DNA from: Isoptericola sp. AK164 | Lineage (GTDB): Bacteria > Actinomycetota > Actinomycetes > Actinomycetales > Cellulomonadaceae | DNA: 64,000 nt | Assembly (NCBI RefSeq): GCF_029643425.1 | Contig: NZ_CP119106.1 | Coordinates: 744,001 to 808,000, forward strand | Reading direction: 5' to 3' | Part shown: one piece after another, positions 56,338 to 64,000 of the stretch | How the letters are laid out: every line of letters starts with the position of its first letter | Position numbering within the stretch: position 1 is the stretch's first letter | Program-made: the position numbers and the translations under genes | The notes under the pieces: model-generated | Databases searched by the model: none | Told to the model about the DNA's origin: nothing | Seen by the model: only the letters and a program-made list of their open reading frames with translations

Positions 56338-57381
56338 ATGCCTGAACCCCTGGTCCTCGGCATCGAGACGTCCTGCGACGAGACGGGTGTCGCCCTGGTG
56401 CGCGGCGACACGCTCCTGTTCGACGCGGTGGCGAGCTCGATGGACGAGCACGCCCGTTACGGCGGGATCATCCCGGAGGTGGCCAGCCGCGCCCACCTCG
56501 AGGCGATGACCCCCACGATCCGCCGCGCGCTGAGCGAGGCCGACGTCGACCTGTCCGAGGTCGACGCGGTCGCCGTGACCGCCGGCCCCGGCCTGGTCGG
56601 TCCGCTGACGATCGGCGCCAGCGCGGCCAAGGCCCTCGCGATCGGGCTCGGCAAGCCGCTGTACGGGATCAACCACGTCATCGGCCACGCCGCGGTGAAC
56701 CAGCTCGTCGACGGTCCCTTCACCGAGCGGTCCATGGCGCTGGTCGTCTCCGGCGGGCACAGCTCGCTGCTGCTCGTCGACGACATCGCCACGAACGTCA
56801 CCGAGCTCGGCTCCACCCTCGACGACGCCGCCGGGGAGGCCTTCGACAAGGTCGGCCGCCTCCTGGGCCTGCCCTACCCGGGCGGCCCGCACATCGACCG
56901 GCTCGCGCGCGAGGGCGACCCGGAGGCCATCCGGTTCCCGCGCGGGCTGACGGCGCGCAAGGACCAGGCCCGGCACGCCTACGACTTCAGCTTCTCGGGG
57001 CTCAAGACGGCCGTGGCCCGCTGGGTCGAGTCCTGCCAGGACGCCGGCAAGGAGGTCCCCGTGGCCGACGTCGCCGCCTCCTTCGCCGCGGCGGTCGCGG
57101 ACGTGCTCACGGCCAAGACCATCGCCGCCTGCCGCGCCCACGACGTCGACACCCTCATCATCGGCGGCGGGTTCTCCGCCAACAGCCAGCTGCGCGACAT
57201 GGCGGCCGAGCGCTGCGCCGAGGCCGGCATCGACCTGCGGATCCCGCCGATCCGCTACTGCACCGACAACGGGGCGATGATCGCGGCACTCGGGTCCGCC
57301 GTCGTGCGCGCCGGGCTGCCGCCGTCGGACCTGGACATCGCGGTGGACTCCTCGATGCCGCTGACGACGATCACGGTCTAG
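56338..57381 (+). CDS. tsaD: tRNA N6-threonylcarbamoyltransferase TsaD
   Basis: TsaD (347 aa) is the catalytic subunit for t6A at position 37 of ANN-decoding tRNAs. [20 protein letters not shown], the metal-binding [20 protein letters not shown] and [13 protein letters not shown] are present. CAGAAT seven bases upstream of ATG 56338 suggests a leaderless start. Its TAG stop shares a CTAG with the stop of the opposite-strand ligase. Confidence 0.97.
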   Translation: MPEPLVLGIETSCDETGVALVRGDTLLFDAVASSMDEHARYGGIIPEVASRAHLEAMTPTIRRALSEADVDLSEVDAVAVTAGPGLVGPLTIGASAAKALAIGLGKPLYGINHVIGHAAVNQLVDGPFTERSMALVVSGGHSSLLLVDDIATNVTELGSTLDDAAGEAFDKVGRLLGLPYPGGPHIDRLAREGDPEAIRFPRGLTARKDQARHAYDFSFSGLKTAVARWVESCQDAGKEVPVADVAASFAAAVADVLTAKTIAACRAHDVDTLIIGGGFSANSQLRDMAAERCAEAGIDLRIPPIRYCTDNGAMIAALGSAVVRAGLPPSDLDIAVDSSMPLTTITV

Positions 57382-58550
57382 GTCGCGGCGCCGCGGCCGA
57401 GCACGGACGGGTCGAGCGGCCGGCCGGCGTGCAGCTCGGCCACCAGCGCCCCGACCACGGCCTCCAGGCCCCGCTGCCCGCCGCCGTGGGCCGCCGCCAC
57501 CGCGCGCTGGCGCTGGTAGGAGGCGCCGAGGCGCACGATCTCGCGGATGCCGTCGAGCTCTGCCGCGCACCCCAGCCGTTCCGCCACGGGGGCCAGCTCC
57601 TCGAGCAGCCGGGGCAGGGCGTCGGTGATCAGCTCCTCGTTGCCGTCGGCGTCGAGGATGATGATCGCGTCCATGCCGTACCGGGCCGCGCGCCACTTGT
57701 TCTCGTGGACGTACCACCGCGGCATGGTGGGCAGCGCGCGGCCCTCGTCGAGCAGGGTGGAGAAGTGCTCGACGAGGCAGTGCACCAGGGCGCCCAGGGA
57801 GGCCAGCTCGGCGACGTTGGAGGTGCCGTCGCAGATGCGCACCTCGACGGTGCCGAAGTGCGGGGCCGGCCGGATGTCCCAGCGCACCTCGGTGAAGTCG
57901 TCGATGACGCCGGTCTTGAGCATGTCGGCGGTGTAGCGCTCCAGCTCGGCCCACTCGGTGAACTGGTAGGGCAGCCCCGCCGTGGGCAGTTGCTGGAAGA
58001 TGAGCGCACGCATCGAGGCGTAGCCGGTGTCCGCGGCGTCCCAGTACGGCGACGACGCCGACAGGGCCTGCAGGTGGGCGACGTAGACCAGGAGCGAGCG
58101 CACGATCGGCAGCACCTTGGCGCGGTCCTCCACCCCGACGTGCATGTGCACGCCGTAGACCACCTGCTGACGGCCCCACACCTGGGCGCGGTCGACAACG
58201 GTGGCGTACCGCTCCTTGTCGGTCACCTGCTGCTGCGACCAGGGCGCGAAGGGGTGGGTGCCGGAGCCCATGAGCTCCGCCCGCATCGGCCGGATGACCT
58301 CCTGGACGCGGGCGACCCCGTTCTCCAGGTCCGCGATGGCTCCCGGGACGGTGTCGCACACGTCGGAGACGATCTCGACGGTGTTGCGCAGGAACTCCGG
58401 CTTGACGTGCCGCGCCCGCGCGTCCGGGCCCAGCTCGGCCATGACGGCGGGGGCCACCTGGCGCAGGATGCCGGAGTCGGCGTCCACCAGGGCCAGCTCC
58501 CACTCCAGGCCGACGCTCGACCGCCGGGAGGTCTCGAACTCCAGCACCAT
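57378..58550 (-). CDS. YbdK-type glutamate--cysteine ligase
   Basis: This 390-aa protein fits the YbdK carboxylate-amine ligase family: [11 protein letters not shown], the [15 protein letters not shown] loop and [11 protein letters not shown]. Such enzymes have glutamate-cysteine ligase activity. They may feed bacillithiol-, ergothioneine- or mycothiol-type pathways in actinobacteria, but the local genes do not settle which. It is transcribed after the methyltransferase gene across a 20-bp repeat array. Confidence 0.85.
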   Translation of the reverse strand: MVLEFETSRRSSVGLEWELALVDADSGILRQVAPAVMAELGPDARARHVKPEFLRNTVEIVSDVCDTVPGAIADLENGVARVQEVIRPMRAELMGSGTHPFAPWSQQQVTDKERYATVVDRAQVWGRQQVVYGVHMHVGVEDRAKVLPIVRSLLVYVAHLQALSASSPYWDAADTGYASMRALIFQQLPTAGLPYQFTEWAELERYTADMLKTGVIDDFTEVRWDIRPAPHFGTVEVRICDGTSNVAELASLGALVHCLVEHFSTLLDEGRALPTMPRWYVHENKWRAARYGMDAIIILDADGNEELITDALPRLLEELAPVAERLGCAAELDGIREIVRLGASYQRQRAVAAAHGGGQRGLEAVVGALVAELHAGRPLDPSVLGRGAAT

Positions 58551-58599
58551 GGCGCCATGCTTCCACGGCCGGGGTGCCCGGCGCGCCCCGAGGCGTCCG

Positions 58600-58719
58600 G
58601 TTGCCTACCTCGGCCGGACGTCGCCTACCTCGGTGGGATGTTGCCTACCTCAGCGGGATGTTGCCTACCTCAGCGGGATGTTGCCTACCTCGGCTGAAGG
58701 GCGTCTACCTCGGCAGAGG
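58600..58719. repeat. Six 20-bp direct tandem repeats
   Basis: Six consecutive 20-bp units share the core GCCTACCTC, most with a GGGATGTT spacer. Units 3 and 4 are identical and the outer ones diverge. The sixth unit covers the last four codons and stop of the methyltransferase (minus strand). On the minus strand each unit reads CCGAGGTAGGC or similar. There are no spacers of CRISPR size. Confidence 0.9.
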
Positions 58720-59931
58720 CTCCACGACGAGCACGTGCTGACGCCCCGCGACCCGGGTGAGGACCAGCGTGGCCTCGGCGTCGCCGGTCAGGGAGAGCTG
58801 GGCGCGCAGCTGCTCGGGGGTGACGGCCGTGCCGCGCTTCTTCACCGTCAGGCGCCCCACGCCGCGCTCGCGCAGGTAGGACTTGAGCCGCTTGAGGTTG
58901 AAGGGCATGACGTCGAGCACCCGGTAGCCCGTCGCGGGCGCCGCGGTGCCCGACGGCGGCGGACCGGCGGGGGTGTCGGTCGTGACGTAGGCGATGCTGC
59001 GGTCCACGAGCCGCCCGCCCAGCTCGGCGGCGACGTGGGCCACCAGCCCCGCGCGCACGACCGCACCATCGGGCTCGTACAGGTAGCTCCCGACCGGCCC
59101 GACGTCGGGGTTCAGGTCGGCGCCCTCGGCCCCGGGGCGCACGACGCGCGCCGCGGTGCCGCCGTCCTCGGTGCGCAGCACCAGGGCGGTGCGTCCCGGG
59201 CCGTCGGGGGCGAGCGGGCCGAACCAGATCCCGGCCTCGACCACGTCGCCGTCGAGAGAGACCCACTGGGTCTCGGCGTCCTCGGGCAGCCCCTGGTGGC
59301 CGATCCCGGGGCCGACCTTGATGCCGACGGCGGGCACCTGCTCGCGCAGCGCCCACACGGCATCCAGGGGAGGCGCCCACGCGGACGGGTCGAAGACCCG
59401 CTTCCCGCCGCGCGTGCGGCGGGCCGGGTCGGCGTACACGCCGTCGACGCCCTCGGCGACCAGGTCCAGCGCCAGCCCGTCGCCGTGCCGGACCTCGGCC
59501 TCGGGGAAGGCGCGCAGGTTGACGGTGGCCAGGGCGGCGGTCACCTCGTCGACGTCGGTGGCCAGCACGTCGAGTCCCACGCCGGCGAAGGCGAGCGCGT
59601 CCGCGCCCAGGCCGCAGGTCAGGTCGGCGACCTTGTGCACGCCGGCGGCCAGGTAGCGGCGCGCGTGCAGGGCGGCGACGGTCAGCCGGGTCGCCTGCTC
59701 CAGGCCGTCCGGGGTGAACAGCATCCCGTCGGCGAACGGACCGAGCTTGGCTCGGGCGCGGGCGCGCAGGCGAGACTGGGTCAGGGCGGCCGCGGCGAGG
59801 TCGGGGTCGACCCCCTCGGCGCGGAGCCGCGTGGCCAGGGCCATCGCCTGCGACTCGTCGTAGGGAGGGAGGTCGTTGAGCAGGGTCCAGCCCTCGGGGC
59901 TGAGAAGCTTGCTGAGCGAGGCCGCGTCCAT
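58705..59931 (-). CDS. Class I SAM-dependent methyltransferase, THUMP-like
   Basis: This 408-aa protein has a helical N-terminus, a SAM-binding motif ADLTCGLGADALAFA at about residue 100 and a YADPARRTRGGKRVF catalytic-region segment. The C-terminal domain resembles THUMP-like RNA-binding modules. It is probably an RNA methyltransferase. GACGAT (59943-59938) six bases before ATG 59931 suggests a leaderless start. Its final codons lie in the tandem repeat. Confidence 0.82.
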   Translation of the reverse strand: MDAASLSKLLSPEGWTLLNDLPPYDESQAMALATRLRAEGVDPDLAAAALTQSRLRARARAKLGPFADGMLFTPDGLEQATRLTVAALHARRYLAAGVHKVADLTCGLGADALAFAGVGLDVLATDVDEVTAALATVNLRAFPEAEVRHGDGLALDLVAEGVDGVYADPARRTRGGKRVFDPSAWAPPLDAVWALREQVPAVGIKVGPGIGHQGLPEDAETQWVSLDGDVVEAGIWFGPLAPDGPGRTALVLRTEDGGTAARVVRPGAEGADLNPDVGPVGSYLYEPDGAVVRAGLVAHVAAELGGRLVDRSIAYVTTDTPAGPPPSGTAAPATGYRVLDVMPFNLKRLKSYLRERGVGRLTVKKRGTAVTPEQLRAQLSLTGDAEATLVLTRVAGRQHVLVVEPLPR

Positions 59932-59968
59932 CGGGCCATCGTCTCAGGCCGGGTGCGGGGCGCGGTCT

Positions 59969-60009
59969 TTGGCACTCGACTTGTCAGAGTGCTAATGGCT
60001 GCCTAGATT
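59969..60009 (+). promoter_or_regulatory. CIRCE operator and groES promoter
   Basis: TTGGCACTC (59969-59977) and GAGTGCTAA (59987-59995), nine bases apart, form a CIRCE operator with one mismatch in the left arm. The promoter TTGTCA (59981-59986) and TAGATT (60004-60009), spaced 17 bp, overlaps it. HrcA binding here would block transcription until heat shock. The UTR is about 90 nt. Confidence 0.9.
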
Positions 60010-60106
60010 TGGTCCCAGCGCACGCGCTGTGCCGGCACCCGCGACGACGGACAGCGGCCGGGCGCGACCCAGTCAACGCTAGTCATCGCGAACAAGGAGG
60101 TCCGAC

Positions 60107-60403
60107 GTGTCGGTCCCCATCAAGCCGCTCGAGGACCGGATCGTCGTCAAGGCCGTCGAGGCCGAGACCACGACCGCTTCCGGCCTGGTCATCCCGGACA
60201 CCGCCAAGGAGAAGCCCCAGGAGGGCGAGGTCCTGGCCGTGGGCGACGGCCGCTTCAACGACAAGGGCGAGCGCGTCCCGGTCGACGTGAAGGTCGGCGA
60301 CAAGGTCATCTACAGCAAGTTCGGCGGCACCGAGGTCAAGTACGCCGGGGAGGACTACCTGGTCCTGTCCGCGCGCGACATCCTCGCCGTCGTGGTCGGC
60401 TGA
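60107..60403 (+). CDS. groES: Co-chaperonin GroES
   Basis: GroES (98 aa, GTG start after AAGGAGG) caps Gro[16 protein letters not shown], the mobile loop around [20 protein letters not shown] and the C-terminal [13 protein letters not shown] are typical. No groEL follows; a terminator does, so groEL is presumably elsewhere. Confidence 0.98.
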   Translation: MSVPIKPLEDRIVVKAVEAETTTASGLVIPDTAKEKPQEGEVLAVGDGRFNDKGERVPVDVKVGDKVIYSKFGGTEVKYAGEDYLVLSARDILAVVVG

Positions 60404-60466
60404 CGACCTGACGCAGGCGGCGGGTCCGTCCGTCGACCCCGGTCGTCGGACGACCGGCCCGCCCGC

Positions 60467-60507
60467 ACGAGAGCCCCGCACCGAGATCGGTGCGGGGCTC
60501 TTGTCGT
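60467..60507 (+). terminator. groES terminator
   Basis: A perfect 14-bp stem (60471-60484 with 60487-60500) with flanking ACGA/TTGTCGT pairing lies about 65 bp after groES and before the 3' end of whiB3. Confidence 0.88.
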
Positions 60508-60565
60508 GCTCGGACGGTGGCGCGGGCGAGGGGGTCGCGCCGGTCCGGGGCTGTCGGGCCGAGGG

Positions 60566-60865
60566 TCAGCCGACCTTCTTGCGCTCGCGGTCGCGGCCGC
60601 TGAGGATCGCCGAGCGCTCGTCCTCGCTGAGCCCGCCCCAGACGCCGTAGGGCTCGCGGACCCGCAGCGACTGCTCGCGGCACTCCATCATCACCGGGCA
60701 GCTGCGGCAGATCGCCTTGGCGGCCTCCGCACGTCGTCGACGGGTCGACCCGCGCTCACCCTCCGGATGGAAGAACAGGGTGTCGTCCGCGTCGCGGCAC
60801 GACCCCTGGTACTGCCACTCCCACAACTCCATGACCGGCCCTGGCAACCGCGAAATCTCCGTCAT
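60566..60865 (-). CDS. whiB3: WhiB3-type iron-sulfur transcription factor
   Basis: This 99-aa WhiB protein has four Cys (23, 53, 56, 62) for a 4Fe-4S cluster and the GVWGGLSEDER turn before a basic C-terminus (RDRERKK). The N-terminal LPGP and WEWQYQG, and the EPYGVWGG, match M. tuberculosis WhiB3 closely. WhiB3 also sits near groES and guaB there. WhiB3 proteins sense redox state and partner the principal sigma factor. The start at 60865 is family-consistent; the frame is open further upstream. Confidence 0.85.
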   Translation of the reverse strand: MTEISRLPGPVMELWEWQYQGSCRDADDTLFFHPEGERGSTRRRRAEAAKAICRSCPVMMECREQSLRVREPYGVWGGLSEDERSAILSGRDRERKKVG

Positions 60866-61055
60866 GGCGAACAACCTACAAGTTGGGCAGAAGTTGTTCA
60901 ACCCCCTGGTCGACGCGATCGGCGACACCCGGGATGAATCAGTGTGACCAGGGTGTGAACCGCTTGCTATCGCGCCATGGCCAGGTTCGATGTCGATTTC
61001 TCGACGGCGACCGGACGCGCCGCCGGGCGCGGTGGCGGTCCCGGGTCACCGTGGG

Positions 61056-61061
61056 CAGAAT
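61056..61061 (+). promoter_or_regulatory. -10 box of the MerR-type gene (leaderless)
   Basis: CAGAAT ends six bases before ATG 61068. The 60866-61067 interval between divergent whiB3 and this gene holds no gene. Confidence 0.5.
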
Positions 61062-61067
61062 CGAGGC

Positions 61068-62186
61068 ATGACCCCTTCGCGACCCGCCCAGGATGCTGGG
61101 GGGTCGCGTCCGTCGGGCCCCGGGCTGGCGGTCGCGGCCGTCGCGCGGCGCCTCGGCGTCGCGCCCGCCACGCTGCGCACGTGGGACCGCCGCTACGGCC
61201 TCGGGCCGTCCGACCGGACGGCCGGCTCGCACCGGCGCTACACGCCCGAGGACGTGGCTCGACTGCTCGTCATGCGGCGCCTCACGCTGGAGGGCGTCGC
61301 CCCTGTCGACGCCGCCCAGGCCGCCCTGGAGGCCGACGTCGACGAGCTCGAGGAGGCCCGCCGGTCCGGGCCCCCGAGCCCGCCCGGCGAGGACGCGTCG
61401 ACCGAGTCCGCCGAGGAGTCCCCGGACGACGCCGGCCGCGCCGGCCGCGCCCACCTGCGCGCCCTGCCCGGAGGCGGGCAGAGCGCCCCACGGGGTGCCG
61501 GCCAGAGCAACGGTTCGGCGCACGCGCAGCAGGCCTCCGGCAAGGTGTCGGCCGTCGTCGACGCCGCGCTCTCCTACGACCAGGCCCGGTGCGACGACCT
61601 CGTGCGCATCCCGCCGAACGGCGACCCCGCCGCGTGGTGGGCCCACCTGATGGAGCCGGCCTGGAGCCGTGTCGCCGAGCGCACCGTCCTCGCCGGTCCC
61701 GGCGCGGTCCCCGAGATCGTGCTGGCCACGGCCGCGCTGCAGGCGTTGCGCTCGTTCACCGACGCCTTCGAGCAGCAGGTGGTCCAGAACGGCGGCCCGC
61801 CGGCCAACCACCCCAGCCGGATGCGCAACATCGTGCTCATCTTCGCCGCGCCCGACGAGACCGTGCCGCTCTCGGCGCACGCGCTCGCCGCCGCGCTGAC
61901 CGCCAAGGGCAAGACCGCTCGGATCGTCACCGGCCCGGCCAGCATCCGCCGGTCGCTCGAGCTGGTGACCATGGTGCGTCCCGCCGCCCTGGTCCTGGCG
62001 ACGGGGCAGCGGCGTCCGGACCTGGACGTCGTGCACGCCGTGCACGAGGGCTTCGCGGAGCTGCCGATCTTCGTCGGGCTGCGTCGTGACGACGCCGCCA
62101 GCGAGCTGCCGCTGACCCCCCAGGTCCAGCGCGTGCGCTCCTTCACCGGGCTGCTGCACGAGGTGCTGGCGGTCGTCGGGGCGTGA
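61068..62186 (+). CDS. MerR-family regulator with cobalamin-binding-like C-terminal domain
   Basis: This 372-aa protein starts with a MerR helix-turn-helix (VAAVARRLGVAPATLRTWDRRYG and SHRRYTPEDVARL). A low-complexity linker spans about residues 95-160. The C-terminal region, from about residue 165, resembles the B12-binding fold of light- or B12-sensing MerR regulators. The usual cobalamin His motif (DxHxxG) was not found, so B12 binding is doubtful. Targets unknown. The start is ATG 61068. Confidence 0.75.
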   Translation: MTPSRPAQDAGGSRPSGPGLAVAAVARRLGVAPATLRTWDRRYGLGPSDRTAGSHRRYTPEDVARLLVMRRLTLEGVAPVDAAQAALEADVDELEEARRSGPPSPPGEDASTESAEESPDDAGRAGRAHLRALPGGGQSAPRGAGQSNGSAHAQQASGKVSAVVDAALSYDQARCDDLVRIPPNGDPAAWWAHLMEPAWSRVAERTVLAGPGAVPEIVLATAALQALRSFTDAFEQQVVQNGGPPANHPSRMRNIVLIFAAPDETVPLSAHALAAALTAKGKTARIVTGPASIRRSLELVTMVRPAALVLATGQRRPDLDVVHAVHEGFAELPIFVGLRRDDAASELPLTPQVQRVRSFTGLLHEVLAVVGA

Positions 62187-62254
62187 CCCGCCCGGTGGCC
62201 GCGGGACCGGAAGGGTGTGACGGACGACGCTGACGGGGCCTCGTGCGCGCGCCG

Positions 62255-63784
<1,530 letters not shown>

Positions 63785-63817
63785 CCCGCGTCCCGGGCGC
63801 GTCCCGCGCTCCGCGCC

Positions 63818-63843
63818 CGCGCCGCCGGTCAGCCGGCGGCGCG
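63818..63843. terminator. Bidirectional terminator hairpin after guaB
   Basis: An 11-bp perfect stem (63818-63828 with 63833-63843) with a TCAG loop lies about 35 bp after guaB. The loop includes the stop codon of the opposite-strand partial gene. Confidence 0.65.
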
Positions 63844-64000
63844 CGGCGTGGTCGGCCAGGTGGTCGACGCGCCCGGGCCGGGGAGCCCCTGGCGGTCCCG
63901 CCAGGCGTTGAAGCTCTCCGCCCAGGCACGGTGCGCGTCGCGCTGGGCCGAGTGCAGGGCGTCGAGCGCCACCGAGCGCAGCGCGGGGAACCGCAGCACC
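63829..64000 (-). CDS. C-terminal fragment of an unidentified protein (cut by window edge)
   Basis: A minus-strand frame of 57 codons is open from the window end to a TGA at 63829-63831. It encodes a His/Arg/Trp-containing amphipathic stretch (HSAQRDAHRAWAESFNAW) and a Pro/Thr-rich tail ending TTPRAAG. GC3 is high and coding-like. It converges on guaB. No family is recognised from so short a piece. Confidence 0.5.
   Translation of the reverse strand, partial: VLRFPALRSVALDALHSAQRDAHRAWAESFNAWRDRQGLPGPGASTTWPTTPRAAG

Noticed and set aside
58600-58719. A possible CRISPR array
   Set aside because: The 20-bp units are directly adjacent with no unique spacers of 25-40 bp, and no cas genes are near.

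Overview
This 64-kb window is chromosomal core DNA from a high-GC actinobacterium. Order Micrococcales is likely and something close to Cellulomonadaceae or Promicromonosporaceae is possible; this rests on gene order and protein character, since no 16S gene is present. Supporting signs are very high GC in third codon positions, many GTG and TTG starts, a WhiB3-type regulator, a lid-less adenylate kinase, zinc-type S14, stop/start overlaps such as TGATG and GTGA, and the ribosomal operon order tuf / S10-spc-alpha / truA / rplM-rpsI / glmM.

Layout. 1-3290: a 5'-truncated CHAT-domain protein, then an L10-leader attenuator and rplJ-rplL. 3547-11187: rpoB-rpoC, both with TTG starts. 11198-16140: a 29-bp perfect inverted repeat, then the str operon (rpsL-rpsG-fusA-tuf) ending in a strong terminator. 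16160-17206 (minus): an astacin-type metalloprotease wedged between tuf and rpsJ. 17370-34154: the S10, spc and alpha operons (rpsJ to rplO, secY-adk-map, infA-rpmJ-rpsM-rpsK-rpoA-rplQ), with internal hairpins and a 14-codon ORF coupled at both ends between rplR and rpsE.

34158-38491: an alpha/beta hydrolase converging on a polyphosphate-glucokinase-like gene, truA, a candidate small RNA, a DUF5709-like gene, and rplM-rpsI. 38581-47874: amino-sugar and cell-envelope precursor genes (glmM, glmS), def, a DedA membrane protein, coaA, acpS, an LLM flavin enzyme and the NAD(P)HX repair enzyme nnr. 47871-50334: a GNAT gene converging on a thiol-redox operon (TlpA-like lipoprotein, CcdA-like transporter, glutathione peroxidase). 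50426-57381: an RluA-type pseudouridine synthase, alr, the t6A genes tsaE-tsaB and tsaD, rimI, a rhodanese and a RutE-like nitroreductase. 57378-59931 (minus): a YbdK-type ligase and a SAM methyltransferase separated by six 20-bp repeats. 59969-64000: CIRCE-controlled groES, whiB3, a MerR-type regulator, guaB and a 3'-truncated gene.

The window mainly carries transcription, translation, protein export, tRNA modification and precursor supply. No prophage, insertion sequence, CRISPR array or tRNA gene was recognised. The less ordinary material is regulatory or repetitive: a palindromic repeat family (one copy inside nnr), two tandem-repeat blocks, the large inverted repeat after rpoC, about a dozen apparently leaderless genes with a -10 box 6-7 nt before the start codon, and the tiny coupled ORF in the spc operon.
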